DNA from: CAZSVE01 sp964610175
GTDB lineage: Bacteria > Pseudomonadota > Gammaproteobacteria > HK1
DNA length: 30,932 nucleotides
Direction: 5' to 3'
Assembly (NCBI GenBank): GCA_964610175.1
Contig: CAZSVE010000035.1
Location: 1-30,932 of the forward strand
The notes under the pieces are model-generated. The model saw nothing but the letters and a program-made list of their open reading frames with translations, ran no database searches and was not told where the DNA came from. A program made the translations under genes and the position numbers. This document shows positions 23,402-30,692 of this stretch, piece after piece. The first letter of the stretch is position 1. The number at the start of each line of letters is the position of its first letter.

Positions 23402-23691
23402 AGGGGTCGCCAGCGAGGCCTTGCCTCGGATCGACATGAATTGGGGATTCACATGGATGTGATCCCCGCTGGGGGCGCTTCATGGATCTCCATGGCGCTA
23501 CCATCCCGTGGTGAAGGGGACGCCAGCGAGGCCTTGCCTCGGACCGACATGAATTGGGAATTCGCATGGATGTGATCCCTGCTGGGGGCGCCGCCTTTCA
23601 GGCGGCTCTTTTCGGTGGTGGCAATCGAAGACGGTGGGATATCGGTGCTCCCAGCGGGAATCGATTCGAGCCCACGGTAGTCTTGTAGAAG
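23363..23691 (+). repeat. Repeat R: tandem copies that include the SDR 3' end
   Basis: The last 39 bases of the SDR gene plus 74 bp of flank (23363-23475) are repeated directly with a 113-bp period from 23476. The second copy runs on to 23691 through a GCCGCCTTTCAGGCGGC hairpin. A third copy lies at 26016-26232. Copies share CGCTTCATGGATCTCCATGG, CCATCCCGTGGTGAAGGGG, GCCAGCGAGGCCTTGCCTCG and ATGGATGTGATCCC. Confidence 0.85.
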
Positions 23692-23806
23692 GATGGGCAA
23701 AGGCGCACGAGGCGTTAGCCGAGGGCGCCGTGCCCATCATGAATGCGTTATCTCTTTCCCACGATGGGCACGGCCCATGGTGACCGATTGGACGCCTTTG
23801 CCCATC
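23692..23806. repeat. Repeat E elements (GATGGGCA...TGCCCATC), two variants
   Basis: 23692-23738 (47 bp) and 23763-23806 (44 bp) both begin GATGGGCA and end TGCCCATC, perfect 8-bp inverted ends. The 44-bp form, with inner GGTGACCGATTGGACGCC, recurs at 25745-25788, 25958-26001 and 26233-26276. The spacer 23807-23869 shows nothing else. Confidence 0.8.
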
Positions 23807-23869
23807 CTACGCGACTACGCGATTAACATGTTCGGGAGGTCTCGATTTCGACCTTGCCGAGTCGATGGA

Positions 23870-25357
23870 TCACAAATACCCCCCGTACAACGTCCCCAGA
23901 AATCCCAGCCAACCCGTCAACGACTCGCTGCCCGATCCCTCGAGGGCCAGCACCCCATATCCGAAGGCCAGGAAGACGTAAAACACCGCGCACAGGTTGC
24001 GCAGGCGCGCCATGGCGAGGAGCCCCGTGACATGGGCCGCCTCGGGGGCCGCCTCGGGGTCGCGTTCCCTGGCAAGCCCCCAAATGCGATTCGCCCGGTC
24101 GCTGTAGAAAAAAAGGATCCCGGTAATCATGGCCCCGAGGAGGTTCAGCCATTGCCAGGGGGCGAGATCGAAGAGGTCGAAGGCCCAGAGATGGCTCAAG
24201 CCCGAGGCGCGTTCCGCGAGCACACCGAGGACCCAGAGATAGGACTGCAAGACCAGCGGAAATTGCCCCAGGGATTCCCGGATCGAGCCCTGCAGGGTGG
24301 GGTGGTTCAGGGCCGTGGTGACAACGAGGCTCGCTGCCACCCCGACCGCCAGGGCACGGCGCAGCCCCTCCACGCGGCTCTTGTAGAGGCCCGCCACCAG
24401 CTCCCCCTCTTCCCTGGCGCCGCGGGGTCGCCGGAGGCCATTGCCGAGGTAGATCAGGGGCAGATACAGCCAGCAGGTGGATTTGAGACTCCAGCGGTAC
24501 AGGAAGCCGGGCAGAAACCAGATCGGGATGACCATGATCCCGAGAAAACGGTCCGACCAATCCCAGGTGCGCATCTTTTCCATAAACCCTGGCAGGGATA
24601 GCACGGTGTTCGTGTCATGGGCCGATAGACCGGGCAGCAGTTCCGGGGCATGGCGGCAATCCACGGCCCACAGGATGCGTCGCCAGTTGCCGGGCAGGGC
24701 CTCGATGCCGGCTACGGGATGGCGCAGGGTGGCCAGCACCCGGACCCCCAAGGAACGCAGCCAGGTGCCGACGCCAAAAGGAACCCCAAAAAGCAGAAAA
24801 CCAAATGCTTTCAGTGCTCCGACTGCCATTGTCACTCCCGCTCCCGCTCCCGCTCCCGCTCTCACTACCGCTACCGCTCCCGCTACCGCTCCCGCTACCG
24901 CTCCCGCTACCGCTCCCGCTCCCGCTCCCGCTACCGCTACCGCTACCGCTACTATGATAGCGATTGCGATGCAAAGCATCCCCAGGCCAAAGGCGTGCAG
25001 GAATAGGGGCCAACCGGCCTCTCCCACCAGGAAGGGCTCGGCCAATGCATAGGCGCACGTGGCGCTGATCGACCCGCTTGCCAGCACGGTGCCCCAGAAA
25101 CGAAGCGGTGCCTCCTTCGGGGTAATCTCCGTGTCATCTTGCCAATAGTCCAGAAGCCAGCGCACCCCCCTGTCCGTGGATTCCCGGGAACGGAGTAGCA
25201 ACAGGGGCGCCACCGAAATGCTCACCAGGAGATGGATATGGCTATCGAACCACCAGGCAATCCCCCAATAGGCGGCGACGGCCAGGAGGGTCTCGACGAT
25301 GGCGAGCGCGGTGGGCTCGTTTTCGGCGACGGAATCCGGGGTGGACAGCAGGCGCAT
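23870..25357 (-). CDS. Polytopic membrane protein of unknown function with Ala/Val/Gly repeat helix
   Basis: A 495-aa integral membrane protein not recognised as a named family. Hydrophobic segments appear at about 19-56 (IVETLLAVAAYWGIAWWF ... LLVSISVAPLLLL), 88-140, 135-190, 285-320, 355-375, 390-410, 425-445 and 455-480. Residues about 135-175 are an Ala-Val/Ala-Gly repeat (VAVAVAGAGAGAVAGAVAGA and onward) encoded by about 20 hexanucleotide units. Loop features include LRHPVAGIEALPGNWRRILW, CRHAPELLPGL and YLPLIYLGNGLRRPRG. The frame is open from 25753, but those codons fall in repeats; ATG 25357 with GGGAG about eight bases upstream is the likely start. It is flanked on both sides by direct repeats (R, E, F). 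Partner genes and role are unknown. Confidence 0.7.
   Translation of the reverse strand: MRLLSTPDSVAENEPTALAIVETLLAVAAYWGIAWWFDSHIHLLVSISVAPLLLLRSRESTDRGVRWLLDYWQDDTEITPKEAPLRFWGTVLASGSISATCAYALAEPFLVGEAGWPLFLHAFGLGMLCIAIAIIVAVAVAVAGAGAGAVAGAVAGAVAGAVAVVRAGAGAGAGVTMAVGALKAFGFLLFGVPFGVGTWLRSLGVRVLATLRHPVAGIEALPGNWRRILWAVDCRHAPELLPGLSAHDTNTVLSLPGFMEKMRTWDWSDRFLGIMVIPIWFLPGFLYRWSLKSTCWLYLPLIYLGNGLRRPRGAREEGELVAGLYKSRVEGLRRALAVGVAASLVVTTALNHPTLQGSIRESLGQFPLVLQSYLWVLGVLAERASGLSHLWAFDLFDLAPWQWLNLLGAMITGILFFYSDRANRIWGLARERDPEAAPEAAHVTGLLAMARLRNLCAVFYVFLAFGYGVLALEGSGSESLTGWLGFLGTLYGGYL
24835..24953. repeat. Hexanucleotide repeat inside the membrane protein gene
   Basis: About 20 tandem units of GCTCCC or GCTACC (plus strand; GGGAGC/GGTAGC in the gene), with one CTCACT interruption. 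Each unit adds two residues, so expansion or loss keeps the frame. Confidence 0.9.
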
Positions 25358-25450
25358 GGGGGAGTCTCCCGTTTCGTGGTTTTTGCTTCGATCAGTGTAG
25401 CGCAAAACATCGAGGGCAGAATGGGTAGAGGCATTTTCATGCGATTCCTC

Positions 25451-25637
25451 CTCGACAATCGACATAATCGCGCGAATGTTCGTGGTTGGTCGAAGGGTTT
25501 TCGCGATGGTGATTTCACGAGGATTCACGGGTAGTTTCTGCCATCCCTGGCATCCGGGTCCCGCCAATCCATGGCGGGATGACGGGAATGCTGGATTTCC
25601 ACACAATCGCCTGAAACAACCTCCCTCGTCATCCCGG
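25451..25637 (+). repeat. Repeat D, copy 1
   Basis: About 190 bp shared with 28331-28535: CTCGACAATCGACAT, CGCGAATGTTCGTGGTTGGT, CGAAGGGTTTTCGCGAT, TTCACGGGTAGTT, TTTCCACACAATCGCCTGAA and CTCGTCATCCCGG. Confidence 0.85.
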
Positions 25638-25654
25638 AAGGGAATGCCGCCCCC

Positions 25655-26001
25655 TGGGGGCGCCACCCTCCGGGTGGCCGGGGAGGTCCGCATGGGAGCC
25701 GTCTGGAAGACGGCGCTCCCGGCAGATGAGAGGAAACGCATCGTGATGGGCACGGTCCATGGTGACCGATTGGACGCCTTTGCCCATCACTAACGAGGCT
25801 GGTGGGAGGAGATGGGCAAGGCCGTGGGCAAATGGTTTTCGGGTGGCCGAGATGTGTTGCCGTCTCTTGGGGGCGCCACCCTCCGGGTGGCCGGGGAGGT
25901 CCGCATGGGAGCCGTCTGGAAGACGGCGCTCCCAGCAGATGAGAGGAAATGCATCGTGATGGGCACGGCCCATGGTGACCGATTGGACGCCTTTGCCCAT
26001 C
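25655..26001 (+). repeat. Repeat F, two direct copies
   Basis: 25655-25788 and 25868-26001 are nearly identical 134-bp units: GGGGGCGCCACCCTCCGGGT, GGCCGGGGAGGTCCGCATGG, GAGCCGTCTGGAAGACGGCG, GATGAGAGGAAAYGCATCGT and a terminal 44-bp repeat E. The period is 213 bp. Confidence 0.88.
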
Positions 26002-26015
26002 TTACGCGACTGGGG

Positions 26016-26276
26016 CGCTTCATGGATCTCCATGGCATCACCATCCCGTGGTGAAGGGGACGCCAGCGAGGCCTTGCCTCGGACCGACATGAATTGGGGA
26101 TTCACATGGATGTGATCCCCGCTGGGGGCGCCGCCTTTCAGGCGGCTCTTTTCGGTGGTGGCAATCAGAAGACGGTGGGATATCGGTGCTCCCAGCGGGG
26201 ATCGATTCGAGCCCATGGCGGTCTTGTAGAAGGATGGGCACGGCCCATGGTGACCGATTGGACGCCTTTGCCCATC
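26016..26276 (+). repeat. Repeat R copy 3 plus repeat E
   Basis: 26016-26232 matches 23476-23691 over about 216 bp, including the last 12 codons and stop of the SDR gene, and runs into a 44-bp E element at 26233-26276. Confidence 0.85.
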
Positions 26277-26342
26277 CGGCGCGACTCGGCGAATCCCAAC
26301 GATATGGTGTCGGGGGCAACGTTGGGGTTCGAAGCGTTCACC

Positions 26343-26492
26343 CCAACCTAACCCGGACAAGCCGGAACCAAAACATTTCGATGATGCCATCGTCAATCCA
26401 GGCACTCCCCTGTCATCTCGACCGAAGGGAGAGATCTTCCGACTTGGCGGACACCCCGAACGCGAAGGATTTCTCGCGCGGCGAAAAATGAC
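26343..26492 (+). repeat. Composite repeat C, copy 2
   Basis: AACCCGGACAAGCCGGAACC, TGTCATCTCGACCGAAGGGA, GAGATCTT, then GGATTTCTCGCGCGGCGAAA-AATGAC. Same order as at 13372-13500. A partial copy of the inner palindrome-like part follows at 26573-26650 with ends facing outward. Confidence 0.75.
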
Positions 26493-26680
26493 GAACCACG
26501 AATGTTCGTGCGTTTTGCTCGAGATTTTTCGAGTAAGGGGCTACGGCTCATGAAGAGAGGTTCCATCACCCCGGAAAATGAAAGATTTCTCACTGCGTTC
26601 GAAATGACATGTTTTTTGTCATCCCGAAGCAAAGCGAGGGATCTTGTGACCCTCTTTGGCATGTACTTTCATAGTAAGAA

Positions 26681-28132
26681 CTATGGAAACCGCGGCGGGA
26701 CCTGGTGGGGAAATCGCCCGAGGTATTCGGCCTGCCACCATTCGCCGGTCTTTTTGCGCTCTTCCGGTGTCGTGAAGCGGTACCGATAGGCCAGGATGCG
26801 CAGGAAACGGGGTGGCTCGTCGGCGAAGGGGTTTTCTTCCAGGAGCGCGGTGACCGTGGGCTCGTTTTGGGCGAGGCGCCACAGGAAGCGCTCGAACCAG
26901 TCGATTATCATGGGGGCTTGCGTGGGCACGAACCACATCATCCAGTCGAGGCGCGGCTGATGGGGCACGATGAATCGCGGCGCCGTGTCGGTGTCATTGG
27001 GCTTGTAACGGAAACGGTACGGCCACCAATGCCGGCCGTTGGCGCTGCCCTCGATGACGAGTTCCAGGCGTTCCGTCTGCATGGTGGGGAAGACGTGGTA
27101 GATAGCGCCGAGGCCATAGCCCCTGGCGAAGTGGATGACCTGGAGGAAGCTGCCGGACGGTTCGATGCCGGTTACCATGGATGCCGTCAGGGGCAGGCTG
27201 GTGCCGAATATGGCCACCGCGAGCACGATGGTGGGGACTTTGGGGGTTGCCTTTTGTCTCTTGCGCTTCATGAGACGTTCCCGGAGTCTCTCCGGCACGA
27301 ACCTCGCCACGATGCGGTCATCGAGCAACAACAGGCACAGCAGGATCGTCAGCAGATTGATGAAGTTGTGATTGCTGGTGGCGATGATGGATAACTGCAT
27401 GACGATGGTGAGCAGTGCCGCGGTGACGCGGAACGGTCTTGGCAGGAAGATGAAAAACGGCACCACCAGTTCCGTGGCCAGGGTGAACCCGGTGCCGGTC
27501 ATCAACAGCCAGTCGGGCAGGTGATGGGCATACCAGGCGCCCACGTGGGGCAGCGGCTGGGTCTCGAAATAGTACTCGAGGGCGCCGAGGTTGGCCCAAT
27601 TGGGGTCTTCGGTGACCAATTTGGCGACCCCGGAGAGGAACCTCAGCCGAAACAACAACCAGTGATAGAGTAGGATCACCATGCCGCTCGGACCGGCGCG
27701 CAGGAAAATGGCCAGGAAGCCGGTCTCCAGCAGCAGGTAGTCCCATTGAAAATCGAGGAAGATCTGTCCGGCATGGAAGACAGACAGGTAGAGCACGAAA
27801 AGCATGACCAGCGACAGGGTCTGCCATCGCCCGAAAAACAGCAGCAGGGCAAACAGGCAACCGGCATAGCTGGCCCCTTGCAGGGCCCAGTCGTCACTGC
27901 TGATCCAAAACACCGTGGGCATGGCAAGTCGCTGCCATCCCGACGCGGCATCCAGGGTTTCCTGGTAAGGCAATATTCCCTGTGGCCCCACCAGCCCGGT
28001 CATTTGTCCGCTCAAGGAGAGGAAGGCCGCGAAATAGATGAGGGCCAACAGCCTGAGGAATACCCAGGCGGTGAGGTAGCGTTCCGTATCGGGCTGGAAC
28101 AGGGAACCGAAGTAGCGGCTGATAGGATTCAT
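26681..28132 (-). CDS. Lipase maturation factor family membrane protein
   Basis: A 483-aa polytopic protein of the lipase maturation factor (LMF1-like, PF06762) family. The first 300 residues have several hydrophobic helices (for example WVFLRLLALIYFAAFLSLSG, LFALLLFFGRWQTLSLVMLF, TGFLAIFLRAG). Family marks include FLDFQWDYLLLETGFLAIF, RFLSGVAKLVTEDPNW, LEYYFETQPLPH, and TSNHNFINLLTILLCLLLLDD. The soluble C-terminal part contains WWPYRFRYKPNDTDTAPRF and PHQPRLDWMMWFVPTQ, the family's most recognisable block. In animals LMF1 helps lipoprotein lipase fold in the ER; the bacterial role is unknown. ATG 28132 with AAGG nine bases upstream is preferred over the longer frame to 28282. Its C-terminus lies at the edge of the repeat block. 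Confidence 0.9.
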   Translation of the reverse strand: MNPISRYFGSLFQPDTERYLTAWVFLRLLALIYFAAFLSLSGQMTGLVGPQGILPYQETLDAASGWQRLAMPTVFWISSDDWALQGASYAGCLFALLLFFGRWQTLSLVMLFVLYLSVFHAGQIFLDFQWDYLLLETGFLAIFLRAGPSGMVILLYHWLLFRLRFLSGVAKLVTEDPNWANLGALEYYFETQPLPHVGAWYAHHLPDWLLMTGTGFTLATELVVPFFIFLPRPFRVTAALLTIVMQLSIIATSNHNFINLLTILLCLLLLDDRIVARFVPERLRERLMKRKRQKATPKVPTIVLAVAIFGTSLPLTASMVTGIEPSGSFLQVIHFARGYGLGAIYHVFPTMQTERLELVIEGSANGRHWWPYRFRYKPNDTDTAPRFIVPHQPRLDWMMWFVPTQAPMIIDWFERFLWRLAQNEPTVTALLEENPFADEPPRFLRILAYRYRFTTPEERKKTGEWWQAEYLGRFPHQVPPRFP

Positions 28133-28330
28133 CGTGTATAACCTTGGGTGATATGGACGCCATGGCGGATCATCTCCCATGGCATTTCGCGATGGCCGTG
28201 GCGATCCACCGAAAGGGTGGTGGGTGACTGGAAGAATCACGGTCATCGACGGGCCGGGCTTCGCCTCGAAGCAATGAAACATCGTTTTGGTATCGGTAGG
28301 GCAAGATTAGCGGATTGGGGTGTGCAATTC

Positions 28331-28535
28331 CTCGACAATCGACATGAGCGCGCGAATGTTCGTGGTTGGTCGAAGGGTTTTCGCGATTGTGGTTTCACGA
28401 GAATTCACGGGTAGTTCCTGCCATCCCTGGTCTGTCATTCCTGGTCTGCCATCCCTGGCATCTGGGTCCCGGCAGTCCATGCCGGAATGACGGAAGTGGT
28501 AAATTTCCACACAATCGCCTGAAGCAACCTCTCTC
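28331..28535 (+). repeat. Repeat D, copy 2
   Basis: Same blocks as 25451-25637 in the same order and orientation, with a short internal duplication (CATCCCTGG/CATTCCTGG units, about 28420-28460). It is followed by GGCAGTCCATGCCGG, a second copy of a motif also found inside the repeat. Confidence 0.82.
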
Positions 28536-28617
28536 GTCATCCCGGCAGTCCATGCCGGGGCCCGGACGCCAGGGACGGCAACAGGATTCGGTTGCGGCCT
28601 TGGTCGCGCTATGTCAG

Positions 28618-28905
28618 CGAAGCTTGTGCTCGAATCGACAAGGCATGATTTGGCATTAATCTGTTATCTGGAAAATTTTCGACAAAACGATCGAAAAATT
28701 TTTAACCTGTCATTTCGAGCGCAGCGAGAAATCTTCTGCCTCGAAGAAGTTACGAATGCACAAGATTTCTCCCTACGGTCGAAATGACAAGGGAGTGGTT
28801 GAAATGACGATGGTCTTGGTTCCGGCCATGCCGGGTTAGGTTCGAGAAAAATTGCTTCCGGAAAAACTTGATCGATTTGCGAAGCCGAGCGGGAAATAAA
28901 CAAAA
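28618..28905 (-). repeat. Repeat A (minus) split by composite repeat C (A10)
   Basis: Left part AGCGAAGCTTGTGCTCGAAT, then CGACAAGGCATGATTTGGCA (28618-about 28660); right part GATCGATTTGCGAAGCCGAG, then CGGGAAATAAAC (about 28850-28905). Between them lie 28661-28707, degenerate, and the minus-strand C copy 28708-28844 (TGTCATTTCGAGCGCAGCGA ... GGTTCCGGCCATGCCGGGTT). Confidence 0.7.
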
Positions 28906-29100
28906 TAAACAATCGGCAACTCCGTCGAAAACCAGAGGCGAAAACCAGAGGCGATCTTGCCGTTCGATTACCGTCCGAAGGAACCACGCAAGACATCGAC
29001 ATTCCGAGATACAGCTTTCGAAAATTCCATCGCGGTTGTCGCGACACCGCCACCGATATCGACCCCGAATCGATCCCAAACAAGCAGCGAGGCTAAAATC

Positions 29101-29961
29101 ATGTCATCGACACGAATTCATCGTATTCTCGACAAAGTAAACGCACTCTCCTTCCCCGGCGTCTACGATACACTTTCCGCCAAAATCGCGGAGCGCGTCG
29201 GTTTCCCCATGGCATTCGTTTCCGGTTACGCCGTGGCCGCCACCTCTATCGGAGAACCCGATTTCGGTCTTCTCACCCAAACCGAGATCGTCGATCGGGC
29301 GCGCCTTATCTGTGCCAGCGTCCGTATCCCCATCATCGTCGATGCCGACACCGGATACGGAAATCCACTCAATGTCTATCGCACCGTCGAACAACTGATC
29401 AGCGCCGGCGCCGCGGGTTGTTTCCTCGAAGATCAGGCATGGCCCAAGCGCTGTGGACACATGCGCGGCAAAAAGGTCATCGATCGGGAAGAGTATCTGC
29501 ACAAGGTGCGCGCCGCTGCGGAAGCGCGCGATGGTCGCGATTTTTTCATCGTGGCCCGCACCGACGCACTGGTGGTGGCAGGCATGGACGAGGCCATCGC
29601 GCGGGTTCGGGGGGCGCGGGAAGCGGGGGCCGATGCCAGCTTCGTCGAGGCCCCGGAGTCTCGCGAGCAGCTTGCCGAAGTCGGACGTCGGGCGCCCGGT
29701 CCCAATGTGGCCAACATGATCGAAGGCGGAAAAACCCCGGTCCTTACGCGTCGTGAATTGGCGGACCTCGGTTTCCAACTCATCCTCTATCCGTTGGCCG
29801 GATTATTCGCCGCCGCGCGAACCCTCGATGAGATGTATCGAAAACTCCATACCGAAGGCACCACGCTCGGTGAACGGAAACGTCTGATGAGCTTCTCGGA
29901 ATTCAACGACCTGATCGGCGTCGAAGAGCGGTACGCGCGCGCCGAACGCTTCGGTGCATAA
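29101..29961 (+). CDS. Isocitrate lyase/PEP mutase superfamily enzyme
   Basis: A 286-aa TIM-barrel enzyme acting on C-C or C-P bonds of 2-oxo acids. The Mg-binding motif DADTGYG (81-87), E110-D111 in CFLEDQ, K116-R-C-G-H120 (KRCGH, the lyase signature with catalytic C118) and VARTDALVV are visible. AATSIGEPDFGLLTQTEIVDRAR is the family's FG-loop region. The KRCGH cysteine points to a lyase (methylisocitrate lyase or oxaloacetate decarboxylase-like) rather than PEP mutase, but SIGEPD in place of the PrpB-type SLG.PD means I do not assign prpB. No prpC or prpD is adjacent. CGAGG eight bases before ATG 29101 supports the start; the frame is open from 28957. pyrE follows 67 bp later. Confidence 0.88.
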   Translation: MSSTRIHRILDKVNALSFPGVYDTLSAKIAERVGFPMAFVSGYAVAATSIGEPDFGLLTQTEIVDRARLICASVRIPIIVDADTGYGNPLNVYRTVEQLISAGAAGCFLEDQAWPKRCGHMRGKKVIDREEYLHKVRAAAEARDGRDFFIVARTDALVVAGMDEAIARVRGAREAGADASFVEAPESREQLAEVGRRAPGPNVANMIEGGKTPVLTRRELADLGFQLILYPLAGLFAAARTLDEMYRKLHTEGTTLGERKRLMSFSEFNDLIGVEERYARAERFGA

Positions 29962-30028
29962 CCTTCCCGTCCCTGGATGGAAGAACGCCCGAAAAACCTC
30001 CCCGGAAAAATCAACAGAGAAAAGCAAC

Positions 30029-30595
30029 ATGCAACAAGACCTTGCCAGGCTTTGGCAACTCATCGACCGCGACGCCCTCATCACCGGACAAGACATGGCG
30101 CTGAGCGCCGGTGGCGCGTCTTCTTTCTATTTCGATTGCAAAAAGGCGACCCTGAACGGGGAAGCATTGTGTTTGATCGCCGACGCCTTCCTGGAAAAGA
30201 TCGATACTCTCCCGGAACGTCCGCTCGCCATCGGGGGACTCACCCTAGGCGCGGATTTCATCGTTGCCGCAGTCATCATGCGCGCCCATCAAGCAGGCCA
30301 TCCGACCATTCTCGGTTCCATCGTCCGCAAGGAACCCAAGAAACACGGCACGCGCAGCCGCATAGAAAATGATCTCCCCGCCGGGACGGCCGTCGTGGTG
30401 ATCGATGACGTAATCACCACCGGCGGTTCCACGGCCAGGGCCTGCGACGAACTCATGGCAGCCGGATACCGCATTACCGGGATCATCGCCCTCATAGACC
30501 GGGAGGCGGGGGGTGCCCGGAACCTCGCTGACAAGTACGGCTGCCCTGTGCATTCCTTGTTCGGAAAGAGTGATTTCCCACGCATTGTCGATTAA
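30029..30595 (+). CDS. pyrE: Orotate phosphoribosyltransferase
   Basis: A 188-aa enzyme joining orotate and PRPP to make orotidine 5'-phosphate. SGxxSxxYFDCKKATLNGEAL-type substrate region (27-46), IGGLTLGADFIVAAV, the flexible-loop region VRKEPKKHGT (99-108) and the PRPP motif VVVIDDVITTGGST (122-135) are all present. It is the short form, about 25 residues shorter than E. coli PyrE. The frame is open from 29954, but that overlaps the upstream gene and adds unrelated residues; ATG 30029 gives the family start (weak AGAG upstream). It may share a transcript with the preceding lyase-family gene. With pyrD at 4392 it supplies consecutive steps of pyrimidine synthesis. Confidence 0.93.
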   Translation: MQQDLARLWQLIDRDALITGQDMALSAGGASSFYFDCKKATLNGEALCLIADAFLEKIDTLPERPLAIGGLTLGADFIVAAVIMRAHQAGHPTILGSIVRKEPKKHGTRSRIENDLPAGTAVVVIDDVITTGGSTARACDELMAAGYRITGIIALIDREAGGARNLADKYGCPVHSLFGKSDFPRIVD

Positions 30596-30608
30596 ACGGC
30601 CTTTGTGC

Positions 30609-30656
30609 CGTTCCGTGAAATTGCGCCAATCCACGGAACGCCAGGTCGGGCGTTCC
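30609..30656. promoter_or_regulatory. Two overlapping, mutually exclusive hairpins after pyrE
   Basis: CGTTCCGTG (30609-30617) pairs with CACGGAACG (30632-30640). GGAACGCC (30635-30642) pairs with GGCGTTCC (30649-30656). The two stems share 30635-30640, so only one can form. The second resembles the hairpin at 9984-10004. Either a terminator-like repeat or a switch in the leader of the ATPase gene; no T-run is present. Confidence 0.4.
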
Positions 30657-30692
30657 CTACAGGGAGCAAAAATCTCTCGATGAGGAAGAATC

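Larger units (their letters stand above)
25358..26680. other. 1.3-kb gene-free block of stacked repeats
   Basis: Between the two membrane protein genes I see no credible gene. In order: 25358-25450 leader; repeat D copy 1 (25451-25637); repeat F copies 1 and 2 (25655-25788 and 25868-26001), each ending in a repeat E; repeat R copy 3 (26016-26232); repeat E (26233-26276); composite C copy 2 (26343-26492); and a partial C (26573-26650). Confidence 0.7.
28133..29100. other. Gene-free region with nested repeats before the PEP mutase-family gene
   Basis: No gene seen. It holds repeat D copy 2 (28331-28535), a minus-strand repeat A (28618-28905) split by composite C copy 3 (28708-28844), and about 190 bp of unique leader (28910-29100). 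Confidence 0.65.

Noticed and set aside
23693..24601. A 302-codon plus-strand frame opposite the 495-aa membrane protein
   Set aside because: It begins in repeat E, has no ribosome site, and lies antisense to a long frame with clear transmembrane pattern.
24477..25052. Plus-strand frame rich in Ala-Pro-Thr across the hexanucleotide tract
   Set aside because: The periodic peptide is forced by the six-base repeat, which is open in several frames. Membrane topology and a ribosome site support only the minus-strand gene.
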